Assembly: GCF_005405065.1 (NCBI RefSeq)
Contig: NZ_BJDI01000002.1
Coordinates: 1-64,000, forward strand
Source of the DNA: Lactiplantibacillus nangangensis
GTDB lineage: Bacteria > Bacillota > Bacilli > Lactobacillales > Lactobacillaceae
Direction of reading: 5' to 3'
Length of the DNA stretch: 64,000 nucleotides
This document shows, piece by piece, positions 8,906-18,013 of this stretch. The position numbers and the translations under genes are program-made. Each line of letters opens with the position of its first letter. Position 1 is the stretch's first letter. Below the pieces are notes generated by a model. That model did not search any database. It saw only the letters and a program-made list of their open reading frames with translations, and was not told where the DNA came from.

Positions 8906-9619
8906 ATGAAAAAATGGGTGAAATTTAGTCTCGCAGGGGTGATTGTCGCAATTTTGGCGGTGCTGGTGGCCGTCGGCGTGATCAAATCAAAAGAATACGC
9001 ACCGTCAGCCGAGGCCACGCGAGTTGCCCGCCAAGCGACGCAGACGACCCGCGAGTATACGTATTTCAAGGGTGATGCGGACAAAACGGCGGTCGTCTTC
9101 TATCCGGGGGCCTTGGTCGCGCCGGATAGTTATAGTATTTGGGCGGCGCAATTAGCTCGTCAAGGACATTCGGTTTATCTGATGCATTTTCCATTGGATT
9201 TAGCGGTATTAGCAGGTAATCGGGCGACCGCGGTCCCCAAGTCAGTCCGACAAAATTACGTTATCGGGGGTCATTCACTAGGTGGTGTGATGGCGAGTCG
9301 TTATGTGGCTAAGCATCAGACTAAGGGGCTAAAAGGCGTGTTCTTTTTAGCGAGCTATCCGGATGAAAAGGGTCGGCTTGACACTAGCAGACTACCGGTA
9401 CTTTCAGTGACGGGGTCGCGCGATGGTGTGCTGAATTGGCAAAATTATCGTCAAAATCGGCGTTATTTGCCTAAAAACACGCGTTATCTAACGATCAAAG
9501 GTGGCAACCACGGTGGCTTTGGGAGTTATGGTCATCAAAAGGGTGATCACCACGCGACGGTCAGCAATGCGAGCCAGCAACGTCAAATCAGTACGGTATT
9601 AATTGATTGGTTAAAATAA
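8906..9619 (+). CDS. Membrane-anchored alpha/beta hydrolase
   Basis: Serine hydrolase of the alpha/beta fold, 237 residues. The first 25 residues (KKWVKFSLAGVIVAILAVLVAVG) form an uncleaved signal anchor, so the catalytic domain faces outside. The nucleophile elbow is GGHSLGG, the acid is likely in VTGSRDGVLN, and the catalytic His is in KGGNHGGFGSYG. FYPGALVAPDSYSIWAAQLA resembles the oxyanion-loop region of the Abhydrolase_5 group. The start is the ATG at 8906, preceded by GAAGAAGGA; a GTG one codon earlier is possible. It overlaps the promoter-less end of the exporter gene and is co-transcribed with it. Substrate unknown. Confidence 0.85.
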   Translation: MKKWVKFSLAGVIVAILAVLVAVGVIKSKEYAPSAEATRVARQATQTTREYTYFKGDADKTAVVFYPGALVAPDSYSIWAAQLARQGHSVYLMHFPLDLAVLAGNRATAVPKSVRQNYVIGGHSLGGVMASRYVAKHQTKGLKGVFFLASYPDEKGRLDTSRLPVLSVTGSRDGVLNWQNYRQNRRYLPKNTRYLTIKGGNHGGFGSYGHQKGDHHATVSNASQQRQISTVLIDWLK

Positions 9620-9626
9620 GATTGGC

Positions 9627-9667
9627 ATCGTCATGGTCAGCTGAGATGCTACCGTGGCGATTTTTTT
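9627..9667 (+). terminator. Intrinsic terminator
   Basis: ATCGTCATGGT pairs (with two G-U) with ACCGTGGCGAT, followed by a run of Ts. It ends the exporter-hydrolase unit. Confidence 0.75.
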
Positions 9668-9755
9668 GACGTTAGCGTCGTCAAAATCGGCGTTTATGTC
9701 GATATAATGTCAATCCAATTCATGGTGATAAGATAATACTGAAGGGGACGATCAG

Positions 9756-10031
9756 ATGTTTTTAAAGTCTAAACGACCAGCAATATTGAACCAGGTTGGC
9801 GACCTTGTTCAGAATTCAACGATTTCACCAGCTGAGCGTCAATTATTATTGGCCGCTCAAAAAGGGCTAGCGAGTGGTCACTATGATGAACAAGTGGCCC
9901 AGCAGTTGAAACGCCAATTATCAGTTTTGGCGATGAACCGCCATCTGACACCAGCGATGACGTCGTTTTTTATCGAGCTGTCGCGGCAATATCTCGGTTA
10001 TGGTCAACGTGGTATGGTCAGTCTGTGGTAA
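9756..10031 (+). CDS. Small helical protein, bacteriocin-immunity-like (EntA_Immun type)
   Basis: A 91-residue, soluble, all-helical protein. Spacing and character resemble the enterocin A/pediocin immunity family: a first helix (ILNQVGDLVQ), STISPAERQLLLAAQKGLASGH, a long amphipathic helix (QVAQQLKRQLSVLAMNRH), then LTPAMTSFFIELSRQYLGYGQRG with the G.G near the C-terminus. No bacteriocin precursor, leader peptidase or transporter is adjacent, so it would be an orphan immunity gene, a common state in lactobacilli. The ribosome site AAGGGGACG precedes the ATG. The family call rests on pattern recognition only; the gene itself is well supported. Confidence 0.6.
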   Translation: MFLKSKRPAILNQVGDLVQNSTISPAERQLLLAAQKGLASGHYDEQVAQQLKRQLSVLAMNRHLTPAMTSFFIELSRQYLGYGQRGMVSLW

Positions 10032-10042
10032 ATCGAGCTAGC

Positions 10043-10088
10043 AAAAAAGTAGTTGTCATCCCGATGAGGTGAAGGCAACTACTTTTTT
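10043..10088. terminator. Bidirectional intrinsic terminator
   Basis: AAAAAAGTAGTTG (10043-10055) pairs with CAACTACTTTTTT (10076-10088) between the convergent immunity-like gene and the leftward methyltransferase gene. Confidence 0.85.
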
Positions 10089-10653
10089 AACGTTTTTGGA
10101 TAGCAATTAAGTCAGGTGGAAAGTGAACTTGATTCATAAAGCCGTAATGTAGGACTTGATAGTTGTGCTGATCCAATTGGCGAGCATAGTCGGTGACAGC
10201 CTGTGCTTCTTGTTGGCCGCCAGGATGGCCAGCGTAGACGAGTACAATAATCAGGCCATTAGTGACCAGCCGTTCTTGAATCGCTTGAATCGCGGTGAGG
10301 GTCGTGGTCGGCTTAGTAATAATGGTTTTATCACCACCGGGTAAATAACCCAGATTGAAGCAGGCACATTTGATTGGTTGCTCGGCGGCAATGACCGTGC
10401 TGAGCGTCTCATGGCCAGCGTGAGTCAACGTCACCTGATGGTCGAGTCGCTCAGCTTTAAGGGCAGCGGCGGTATTTTCGATGGCTGTTTGTTGAACATC
10501 AAAGCCATAAACGTGACCGTTCGGACCCACCAATTTTGCGAGATAGACGGTGTCGTGACCATTGCCGACGGTCGCATCAATGACGGTATCACCAGGATCA
10601 ACGACTTGATTCATCAATGTATGACTAAAAGCTAGTGCTGAACTGAGTTGGAT
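10087..10653 (-). CDS. YtqB-type class I SAM methyltransferase, likely ATC start
   Basis: rRNA-methylase-family protein (Pfam rRNA_methylase, Bacillus YtqB type; tRNA wobble-modification methyltransferases belong here). It has VIDATVGNGHDTVYLA (SAM motif I), YGFDVQQ (motif II) and the family signature FNLGYLPGGDKTIITKP. The first ordinary start in frame is TTG at 10617, giving 176 residues. The frame stays open upstream and encodes IQLSSALAFSHTL, which aligns in length and sequence with the YtqB N-terminus as I remember it. The codon at the expected Met is ATC (10653-10651), 8 nt after GGGAGG. No ATG, GTG or TTG lies between it and the upstream stop. The gene begins 18 nt after the PAP2 gene's stop, so the two are coupled. 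Confidence 0.8.
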   Translation of the reverse strand: MQLSSALAFSHTLMNQVVDPGDTVIDATVGNGHDTVYLAKLVGPNGHVYGFDVQQTAIENTAAALKAERLDHQVTLTHAGHETLSTVIAAEQPIKCACFNLGYLPGGDKTIITKPTTTLTAIQAIQERLVTNGLIIVLVYAGHPGGQQEAQAVTDYARQLDQHNYQVLHYGFMNQVHFPPDLIAIQKR

Positions 10654-10671
10654 TTTGAGTCCCTCCCTTAG

Positions 10672-11331
10672 CTAGTGCGATTGGCGTTTAAACTTAAAAT
10701 TGCCGTGGCGATGACCATGAGTCAAACGGGCACTCAGGTACGTTAAGCAGGTACCAAGCATGAGTCCGCCCAAGGTATCGCTTGGATAATGCACGCCGAC
10801 GATAATCCGACTGATCATCATCAACAAAATTATAGCGATTCCGAGTCCAAATAACCATCGTTTGAGCTGCTGATTTTTAAGCAAGTCATAGGCGATGACC
10901 AACAGACTGCCAATGAGGACGGTCGTGGTGGTAGAGTGACCACTTGGATAACTGTAGCCACCAATTTGCACTAAACGCCAGGCAGTCGGTCGAGGACGCT
11001 GAATCAGTTGTTTGATGAAATAATTGCCATAACCAGCTAAGCCCCAAGTATTGAGCCAGAAGAAGGCGGCAGCCTTACTTTGACGGGCAAAGATTAGGCC
11101 AAGACCCACGATCGCGGTGATTAGCGTGATACTATGTGGATCACCTAAGTGGGTATAATTGACCATCATCGTTTGAAACCATTGGGGACTGTGATGCAGT
11201 GGCAGGGCGATTGCTTGGTCGAACCAAGTAATGGCTGCTGCATGTTGCCAAACAGCAATACTCCAAGCGAGCCAAATTAAGGCGAGTCCACTCATTGCGA
11301 GATCACGTCGATGCCAAATCTTTTGGGTCAT
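10672..11331 (-). CDS. PAP2-family membrane phosphatase
   Basis: Integral membrane phosphatase of the type 2 phosphatidic acid phosphatase family, 219 residues with about six helices. The three catalytic motifs are all present: KQLIQRPRP (KXXXXXXRP), YPSGHST (PSGH) and SRIIVGVHYPSD (SRXXXXXHXXXD). Such proteins dephosphorylate phosphatidylglycerophosphate, phosphatidic acid or undecaprenyl pyrophosphate on the outer face of the membrane; which one cannot be told here. It is the first gene of a leftward pair with the YtqB-type methyltransferase. Confidence 0.9.
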   Translation of the reverse strand: MTQKIWHRRDLAMSGLALIWLAWSIAVWQHAAAITWFDQAIALPLHHSPQWFQTMMVNYTHLGDPHSITLITAIVGLGLIFARQSKAAAFFWLNTWGLAGYGNYFIKQLIQRPRPTAWRLVQIGGYSYPSGHSTTTTVLIGSLLVIAYDLLKNQQLKRWLFGLGIAIILLMMISRIIVGVHYPSDTLGGLMLGTCLTYLSARLTHGHRHGNFKFKRQSH

Positions 11332-11474
11332 GTCGGTTCCTCCGATAAAAAATTTACTTTGATTATTATAGCATGTTTTATAACTAGATTAATGGGAGGG
11401 AGCGGCCAACAAACTCGGTCAAGATTGCGCCTCACCCCTTGAAAAAGTGGCGGGGGTTTGCTAGTATAAGTATC

Positions 11475-11722
11475 AATAACTTTACGACTCTGACAAGGAT
11501 TAGTAATTAGCGATGTTTTACAGAAACGCCGTGGTCGTTGCAAACGACGATTCATCACTAACGAACTCACCTTCGAGTCTTCCGGCTGAAAAGGCAACTT
11601 GTAGGCACGGACGTGGTTTCGCGTTAAGAATCCCAAGAGGCCACGCCAGACGTGGAATCATAGGTGGTACCGCGGAACCTCGTTTCGTCCTATAAGCGCT
11701 TTTTGCTTATGGGGCTTTTTTT
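11475..11722 (+). promoter_or_regulatory. T-box leader of leuS (Leu specifier CTC)
   Basis: The T-box core TAGGTGGTACCGCGG spans 11661-11675 and is followed by a terminator (TATAAGC / GCTTATGGGG, then seven Ts, ending about 11722). The stem I region contains GAACTCA with the likely leucine specifier CTC at 11566-11568. A promoter fits TTGAAA (11439-11444) and TAGTAT (11462-11467). Uncharged tRNA-Leu would stabilise the antiterminator and allow leuS transcription. Confidence 0.92.
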
Positions 11723-11724
11723 GT

Positions 11725-11852
11725 AGAGTGTTCACTGGAGCGGTTTGAGGATGAGCATTGCCTAGCCATTGGCTGAATGCGGTTTTAGCATTTAGTCAAT
11801 GGCGTAGCAAGCGGAACCAGCAGGCTTGGTCACCACGTTTCGGCTATCAATG
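11725..11852 (+). repeat. Structured intergenic repeat, copy 3, within the leuS leader
   Basis: Third copy of the family at 6632. It begins with AGAGTGTTC right after the T-box terminator T-run, just as copy 1 begins right after the metK terminator. Its hairpin is GCCATTGGCTGAATGC (11765-11780) with GCATTTAGTCAATGGC (11788-11803), loop GGTTTTA. Relative to copy 1, at least three base pairs are swapped (A-T to T-A) with pairing retained. It lies between the T-box and the leuS start codon, so it is transcribed whenever leuS is read through. Confidence 0.7.
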
Positions 11853-11940
11853 TCGCACTCAATGCTATTAAGAAAGTAAGCACACCATCCAAGTCAAAGT
11901 CGTATTTGCTAGTTACATAGCATAAGAAAGGGGCACAATT

Positions 11941-14364
11941 ATGGCATACAACCATAAAGTCATTGAACACAAGTGGCAACATTATTGGAAGGAAAATAAA
12001 ACCTTCAAAGCTTTAGATAACACCGATCAAAAGAAATATTACGCCTTAGACATGTTCCCATATCCATCCGGTCAAGGGTTACACGTTGGGCATCCTGAAG
12101 GTTATACGGCGACTGATATTATGTCACGGATGAAACGGATGCAAGGTTTCAACGTGTTACATCCAATGGGTTGGGATGCTTTTGGGCTACCTGCAGAACA
12201 ATATGCGATGAAGACTGGGCATAACCCAAAGAACTTCACCGCGCAAAACATTAAAAACTTTAAGCGGCAGATTCGCTCCCTCGGATTTTCATATGACTGG
12301 GATCGTGAAGTCAATACCACTGACCCAAGTTATTACAAATGGACCCAATGGATTTTCGAACAACTTTATAAAAAAGGCCTCGCCTATGAATCTGAAACGC
12401 TCGTCAATTGGGCACCAGATATGATGGGTGGGACCGTGGTCTCAAACGAAGAAGTCGTTGATGGCAAGACTGAACGTGGCGGCTATGACGTTTATCGTGT
12501 ACCAATGAAACAATGGAGCTTGAAGATTACGGCTTATGCTGACCGTTTGATCGATGATTTAGATGATATCGACTGGCCAGAAAACATCAAAGAACAACAA
12601 CGTAACTGGATTGGTCGTTCCATTGGGGCTTCGATTCGCTTTAAAGTTGCGGGTCAAGAAGATAAGTCAATTGAAGTCTTTTCAACGCGTCCCGACACTT
12701 TGTACGGGGCAACTTATATGGTCTTAGCACCAGAACATGACTTGGTTGAAGCCTTGACCACGCCAGAACAAGCTGATGCTATCAAAGCATACAAAGCTAA
12801 GATTGCCAGCAAGTCTGATTTGGAACGGACCGATTTAAACAAAGATAAGACTGGGGTCTTCACTGGGAGTTACGGGATTGACCCAGTTAATGGCGAAAAA
12901 TTACCAATTTGGATTGCCGACTATGTCTTAGCCTCATACGGAACTGGGGCCATCATGGCCGTACCAGCTCACGATGATCGTGATTATGAATTCGCGAAGA
13001 AGTTTGATTTGCCAATCAAACCAGTCATCGCTGGTGAAAATGATTACGACGAACAAGCCTATACCGGTGATGGTGAACATATTAACTCTGGCTTGGTTGA
13101 TGGCTTACAAAAGCAACCAGCAATCGATAAAATGATCGACTGGTTGGTTGAACATGATTGTGGTGAAAAGAAAGTCAACTACCGCTTGCGGGATTGGATC
13201 TTCTCACGGCAACGTTACTGGGGTGAACCAATCCCAGTAATCCATTGGGAAGATGGCGAAACGACGTTAGTTCCTGAAGATGAATTACCATTGCGTTTAC
13301 CAGCCACAAAGAATTTGGAACCTTCTGGAACTGGTGAAAGTCCATTAGCTAATATCGATGACTGGGTCAATGTCGTTGACAAAAATGGCCGTAAAGGAAA
13401 ACGTGAAACCAACACGATGCCACAATGGGCCGGGAGCTCATGGTACTTCTTGCGTTACGTTGATCCACACAATCCAGATGCGCTTGCAGACTACAAGAAG
13501 TTGGAATACTGGTCACCAGTTGACTTGTACGTTGGTGGTGCCGAGCACGCCGTCTTACATTTATTGTATGCGCGTTTCTGGCACAAGTTCTTGTATGATC
13601 TCGGAGTTGTTCCAACCAAGGAACCATTCCAGAAGTTAGTGAACCAAGGGATGATCTTGGGTGATAACCATGAAAAGATGTCGAAGTCACGTGGTAATGT
13701 CGTTAATCCAGATGATATTGTGGAACAATACGGCGCCGATACTTTGCGTTTGTATGAAATGTTCATGGGGCCATTGGAAGCCTCAATTCCATGGAGTACG
13801 GATGGCTTACATGGTGCCAACAAGTGGATCGAACGAGTTTGGCGTTTAATGATTGATGAAAATAATCGGGTCCGTGACCGCGTAACGACCTTTAACGATG
13901 GTAAATTGACGAAGGTCTACAATGAAACGGTTAAGAAAGTTACCGAAGATTATGAAGCCATGCGGTTTAACATTGCCATTTCACAAATGATGGTCTTTGT
14001 TAATGAAGCCTACAAAGTTGACGACTTACCAATTGTCTACATTGAAGGGTTAGTTAAATTGTTAGCGCCAATCACGCCACATTTATCTGAAGAACTTTGG
14101 TCATTGTTAGGTCATGATAAGACCATCACGTACGCAACCTGGCCAACTTATGATGAATCTAAGTTAGTTGAAGACACGGTTCAAATCGTCTTACAAGTTA
14201 ATGGTAAGGTTCGGTCACACGCCGAAGTTGCCAAAGACATGGGTAAAGATGAGTTGGAAGCCTTGGCTTTAGCTGATGAAAAAGTGAAAGAATTTACAGC
14301 TGGCAAGACGGTCCGTAAAGTGATCGCTATTCCTGGTAAATTAGTTAATATCGTTGCCAATTAA
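11941..14364 (+). CDS. leuS: Leucyl-tRNA synthetase
   Basis: Class Ia aminoacyl-tRNA synthetase charging tRNA-Leu. The 807 residues match Firmicute LeuRS. The HIGH-type motif is HVGH (residues 48-51, in [13 protein letters not shown]) and the KMSKS motif is exact (about residues 579-583). The editing (CP1) domain includes [12 protein letters not shown], the threonine-rich site that hydrolyses mischarged tRNA. The ATG is preceded by GAAAGGGG. Expression is governed by the T-box leader, with an unusually long spacer of about 220 nt between T-box terminator and start codon that holds a repeat element. A terminator follows the gene. Confidence 0.98.
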   Translation: MAYNHKVIEHKWQHYWKENKTFKALDNTDQKKYYALDMFPYPSGQGLHVGHPEGYTATDIMSRMKRMQGFNVLHPMGWDAFGLPAEQYAMKTGHNPKNFTAQNIKNFKRQIRSLGFSYDWDREVNTTDPSYYKWTQWIFEQLYKKGLAYESETLVNWAPDMMGGTVVSNEEVVDGKTERGGYDVYRVPMKQWSLKITAYADRLIDDLDDIDWPENIKEQQRNWIGRSIGASIRFKVAGQEDKSIEVFSTRPDTLYGATYMVLAPEHDLVEALTTPEQADAIKAYKAKIASKSDLERTDLNKDKTGVFTGSYGIDPVNGEKLPIWIADYVLASYGTGAIMAVPAHDDRDYEFAKKFDLPIKPVIAGENDYDEQAYTGDGEHINSGLVDGLQKQPAIDKMIDWLVEHDCGEKKVNYRLRDWIFSRQRYWGEPIPVIHWEDGETTLVPEDELPLRLPATKNLEPSGTGESPLANIDDWVNVVDKNGRKGKRETNTMPQWAGSSWYFLRYVDPHNPDALADYKKLEYWSPVDLYVGGAEHAVLHLLYARFWHKFLYDLGVVPTKEPFQKLVNQGMILGDNHEKMSKSRGNVVNPDDIVEQYGADTLRLYEMFMGPLEASIPWSTDGLHGANKWIERVWRLMIDENNRVRDRVTTFNDGKLTKVYNETVKKVTEDYEAMRFNIAISQMMVFVNEAYKVDDLPIVYIEGLVKLLAPITPHLSEELWSLLGHDKTITYATWPTYDESKLVEDTVQIVLQVNGKVRSHAEVAKDMGKDELEALALADEKVKEFTAGKTVRKVIAIPGKLVNIVAN

Positions 14365-14378
14365 GCGCAATTAGTTGG

Positions 14379-14422
14379 AACACCTTGTCATCTCGTTTTA
14401 TCGTGATGATGAGGTGTTTTTT
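14379..14422 (+). terminator. leuS intrinsic terminator
   Basis: AACACCTTGTCATC pairs with GATGATGAGGTGTT, followed by TTTT. Confidence 0.8.
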
Positions 14423-14548
14423 GAGTGTGGAATCGGTTGGTTGCTTAAGGTTCAGTTAAACTCACGCAGAAGCTAGAAATTGAATTGCAACTTAGGAGGA
14501 TTTCCTCTAAAATGGTTAAGATTGAACTAAGAAAGTAGGTACGGGACA

Positions 14549-16219
14549 ATGTCTGAGGAACCAAAGGCTAATCAGCCACAGAATGGCCACGTCAACTCCG
14601 AAGCTGATGCGCATCAAAAAATGGTGCGGGGCTCAGCTTGGATGACGGCGGGCAGTCTCTTTTCACGAATTCTGGGTGCCATTTATATTATTCCCTGGGT
14701 CATTTGGCTTGGTAATAATTCGCAACAGGGGAATGCCCTCTATGCGAAAGGGTATAATATCTACAGCTTCTTTCTCCTGGTGGCAATTGGTGGGATTCCA
14801 TCAGCCATTTCAAAACAGATTTCAGAATATAATACAATCAATGAATATGGTGTTGGTCAACGGCTCTTTAAACGAGGGCTGTTACTGACAACTGCACTCG
14901 GTATTTTAAGCGGATGCGTGCTCTGGTTTGGCGCACATATCATTGCCGCTGCTTTTGGCGGTGGTGATCCGAATGTCATTCCGGTGTTACGGGCTTTAGC
15001 AATTGCGTTGGTCATTATTCCATCGATGTCGTTGACACGGGGCTTTTTCCAAGGTTACCAACAGATGGCGCCGTCAGCGATTTCCCAGTTTGTTGAACAA
15101 GTTTTTCGGGTCATTTACATGTTGGGCGCGACTTACTATATTATGCGCGTACAAAAGGGTGACTGGGTTAATGCAATTACCCAATCAACGTTTGCTGCCT
15201 TTGTCGGTGCGGCTGCCAGTTTTTTATTGCTGGGGCTGTACTATTACCGTCAACGACCAGAGTTAAATCGACTCGCTGCGCAGAGTGATGCCAAACTAGT
15301 GATTCCAGTTTGGCAGTTGTTCCGAGACATTATTGTGCAAGCTATTCCATTTATCGTGATCGATACTGCGACGACGGTCTTTAACTTACTTGATCAAGCG
15401 ACATTCCAACCGATCATGCAAGCGACGTTCCATACCAAAGTTGCCGTAATCAATGATTTGTATGCGTTATTTGCTTTTAATGCGAATAAATTAGTCATGA
15501 TTATCGTGTCACTGGCCTCGGCCATTGCGGTGACGGTGGTACCATTATTATCTGAATCGTTAGCAGCGCATAATATGCGTAATATTCGTAAACAATTGGA
15601 AGATGCTTTTACGCTGTTTCTGTTTATTATGATTCCCGGTGCGTTAGGGATGGCAGCGGTGGCACAACCATTGAATACGTTATTTTATGGGTATAGCAAA
15701 GCAGGGACAATGATTCTGGAAATCTCGGCGTTTACGGCGATTATTCTCGGCCTATTCACCGTTGCTTCGGCTTTGATGCAAGGGTTGTCGCGCAATCGCG
15801 ATATTATCCGTTTCTATTTGATTGGTTTGGCCGTGAAATTAGTCGTGCAGTGGCCATGTATTTATTTCTTGTCAGCAGCAGGCCCACTAGTTGCGACGGC
15901 CATTGGGATGCTTGTCGCTAGCATGATGGCGCTGTACGACTTGGAAGTGAACTTTGGGGTGCGTTATGTGAAGTTACTCCCAAATGTGAATCGAATCTTG
16001 ATTTTCTCGATTTTGACTTATGTTTCAGCGGCTTTAGTCGTTTACGGCTTGAATTTCGTGATGAATGAACAAAGTAAAACTCAGGCGTTTGTGATCGTAG
16101 TCTTAGCGGTCGCCGTTGGTGGAGCGGTGTATGCATACTTCGCCTTACGCTCGCATTTAGCTGATTTGATGATTGGTGAACGAGCGAACGGTTTACGGCG
16201 CAAACTCCGGATTAAGTAG
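14549..16219 (+). CDS. MOP-family flippase, MurJ/SpoVB-like
   Basis: Polysaccharide-transport/flippase protein of the MOP exporter superfamily, 556 residues with about 14 helices. After a polar 30-residue N-terminus it begins GSAWMTAGSLFSRILGAIY, the usual first helix of Gram-positive MurJ/YtgP/SpoVB proteins, and includes ARALAIALVIIPSMSLTRGFFQGYQ-like sequence in helices 4-5 (the exact text is RALAIALVIIPSMSLTRGFF). These proteins flip lipid II or other undecaprenyl-linked precursors. The gene is followed 4 nt later by a pseudouridine synthase gene, an arrangement common in lactobacilli. Membership is firm; lipid II as substrate is inferred from YtgP-type relatives. Confidence 0.88.
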   Translation: MSEEPKANQPQNGHVNSEADAHQKMVRGSAWMTAGSLFSRILGAIYIIPWVIWLGNNSQQGNALYAKGYNIYSFFLLVAIGGIPSAISKQISEYNTINEYGVGQRLFKRGLLLTTALGILSGCVLWFGAHIIAAAFGGGDPNVIPVLRALAIALVIIPSMSLTRGFFQGYQQMAPSAISQFVEQVFRVIYMLGATYYIMRVQKGDWVNAITQSTFAAFVGAAASFLLLGLYYYRQRPELNRLAAQSDAKLVIPVWQLFRDIIVQAIPFIVIDTATTVFNLLDQATFQPIMQATFHTKVAVINDLYALFAFNANKLVMIIVSLASAIAVTVVPLLSESLAAHNMRNIRKQLEDAFTLFLFIMIPGALGMAAVAQPLNTLFYGYSKAGTMILEISAFTAIILGLFTVASALMQGLSRNRDIIRFYLIGLAVKLVVQWPCIYFLSAAGPLVATAIGMLVASMMALYDLEVNFGVRYVKLLPNVNRILIFSILTYVSAALVVYGLNFVMNEQSKTQAFVIVVLAVAVGGAVYAYFALRSHLADLMIGERANGLRRKLRIK

Positions 16220-16223
16220 GTGA

Positions 16224-16970
16224 ATGATGCGAATTGATAAATTTTTACATGCCATGCGAGTGGGGACGCGAACGCAGGTCCGACGACTCATCAAGGATGG
16301 GCATATTACGACGAATGGTGAACCAGTGTTGTCTGGTAAACAACAAGTCAATCCCGGTAGCGACATGGTGCGATTAGATGATCAGCAGGTACGCTACCAA
16401 CAATATTTTTATTATGTGATGAATAAGCCCGTCGGTGTCATTACGGCGACCGTCGACGCGCAAGCGAAAACGGTGCTCGATCTGTTCAATACCACTGACT
16501 ATCGTGACGACCTCTTCCCAGTCGGCCGTTTGGATAAGGATACTGAAGGGGTCCTCGTGATGACGAATGACGGGGCCTTGTCACATGCTTTGTTGTCGCC
16601 GGCTCATCATGTAACCAAGGTCTATGAGGCCGAGGTCACCGGTGAAATTACGCCAGCACAAGTGGCTGGGTTCAATGATGGGATTACGCTTAAAGATGGG
16701 ACACAATTACAACCCGCAGAAGCGGAAATTGTGGCTTTTCATGAAATTGAAAACTTTACGACTTTACAAATTAAGATTCATGAAGGTAAGTATCATCAAG
16801 TTAAACGGATGATTGGGACGCTCGGTGAACGGGTCGTTCAACTCCGCCGTATCGCCTTTGGGTCATTAGAGTTGCCCGTGGGATTACTGGCCGGTAATTA
16901 CCGTGCCTTGACGGATGACGAATTAAAGGCGCTAAAACAGGATGCTGGTCAAGCGACTGACATCGACTAA
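16224..16970 (+). CDS. RsuA-family rRNA pseudouridine synthase
   Basis: Converts a specific uridine of ribosomal RNA (16S in RsuA itself) to pseudouridine. The 248-residue protein has an N-terminal S4 RNA-binding domain (RIDKFLHAMRVGTRTQVRRLIKDGHI) and a catalytic domain with the signature GRLDKDTEGVLVMTNDG, whose Asp is the nucleophile. The closing motif HQVKRMIGTLGERVVQLRR is typical of RsuA/RluB proteins. The start overlaps the flippase end region (ATG at 16224 or 16227), so translation is probably coupled. The target uridine cannot be read from sequence alone. Confidence 0.92.
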   Translation: MMRIDKFLHAMRVGTRTQVRRLIKDGHITTNGEPVLSGKQQVNPGSDMVRLDDQQVRYQQYFYYVMNKPVGVITATVDAQAKTVLDLFNTTDYRDDLFPVGRLDKDTEGVLVMTNDGALSHALLSPAHHVTKVYEAEVTGEITPAQVAGFNDGITLKDGTQLQPAEAEIVAFHEIENFTTLQIKIHEGKYHQVKRMIGTLGERVVQLRRIAFGSLELPVGLLAGNYRALTDDELKALKQDAGQATDID

Positions 16971-17018
16971 AAAATCATCGAAACCTAGCTGATTATGGCT
17001 GAGTTTCGATGATTTTTT
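16969..17018. terminator. Bidirectional intrinsic terminator
   Basis: AAAAAATCATCGAAAC pairs with GTTTCGATGATTTTTT between convergent genes. Confidence 0.85.
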
Positions 17019-17057
17019 ATTAGCCGCGACCTCCGGCTAAATCGGTGGGGTGACTGA

Positions 17058-17903
17058 TTAATTGAGACTATAACGATGCATGTATTTCGGAATTTCGGCA
17101 CTAATCTGGTGTGGGAGGACGACATAGCGTGATTGTGCCAAGTCATCGGCAATTTCACTATGCAAATAAACCGCACTGAGAATAGCATTGGTAAAGTCTT
17201 TAAATTGGGCCGTAAAGCCACCAATCATGCCAGCTAACGTGTCACCCATGCCGCCAGTGGCCATCGCCGGTGTACCGCCGGGATTGAACCAGACACGGTC
17301 GTCGGTGTAAATCGTCGTGTGATGCGCTTTAACGACGGCAGTGACGCCTAGTCGTTGCTGAGCCAGATGGTTGGCTGTCGGCGTTTGGTCAGCGATTTTA
17401 AGCCCACTGAGCCGTTGCCACTCCATTTGGTGCGGGGTCACCACGATTGGGACTGCCGGCAGTGGCTGCTGACGAGTCGCTAATAAGGTCAGAGCGGAAC
17501 CATCGATGACGAGTCGTTGATTGGCTTGGACGTGTGCCAACACCGTTGACAGCAAGTGTGTCGCTAACTGGTCCGTGCCCAAGCCAGGACCGATGACGAT
17601 CACATCCATTGTTTTGAGTAATTGACTGACAAATTCGGTTTGATGATAGTCTACGACCATGGCTTCCGGTAATTGCGCGTGTAAACTTGTGAAGTTGCTG
17701 GCATCGGTCGCAACGGTGACTAGGCCCGCACCACTGAGGACAGCGGCAGTTGCGGCCATAATGATGGCGCCACCATAGTTTTGGTTGCCACCAATCAGCA
17801 TCAGCCGACCGTAAGTGCCTTTGTGAGATTCGGCTGGTCGGCGGATGATCGTTTGATGGACTAATTCAGCTGTGATTGATTGCAAATGAACACCCACTTT
17901 CAA
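17058..17903 (-). CDS. nnrD: ADP-dependent NAD(P)H-hydrate dehydratase
   Basis: Metabolite-repair enzyme that restores NAD(P)H from its hydrated form. The 281 residues form a ribokinase-like fold: SHKGTYGRLMLIGGNQNYGG at the N-terminus, VIGPGLG, VVTPHQMEW and the diagnostic GTPAMATGGMGDTLAGMIGG (quoted as a 20-residue core) near residue 215. It is the stand-alone C-terminal YjeF domain; no NnrE epimerase domain is fused. The start is taken at the TTG at 17903; a TTG at 17885 giving QSITAELVHQ as the N-terminus is equally plausible from family alignment. It is monocistronic and convergent with the pseudouridine synthase gene. Confidence 0.92.
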   Translation of the reverse strand: MKVGVHLQSITAELVHQTIIRRPAESHKGTYGRLMLIGGNQNYGGAIIMAATAAVLSGAGLVTVATDASNFTSLHAQLPEAMVVDYHQTEFVSQLLKTMDVIVIGPGLGTDQLATHLLSTVLAHVQANQRLVIDGSALTLLATRQQPLPAVPIVVTPHQMEWQRLSGLKIADQTPTANHLAQQRLGVTAVVKAHHTTIYTDDRVWFNPGGTPAMATGGMGDTLAGMIGGFTAQFKDFTNAILSAVYLHSEIADDLAQSRYVVLPHQISAEIPKYMHRYSLN

Positions 17904-18013
17904 TGATTTAACTCGAGTATAACATGATTGCTTGAGAGCGGTTGCTTCCGATTATTAACTTCGCATAACCTATGCTAAAATTGAGTTAGTAAACGATTGG
18001 GAGGAATTTTAAC

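Noticed and set aside
9756-10031. A full bacteriocin cluster around the immunity-like gene, the CPBP protease and the Agr-type system
   Set aside because: No double-glycine leader peptide or dedicated ABC peptidase exporter is nearby, and the three genes are far apart with terminators between.
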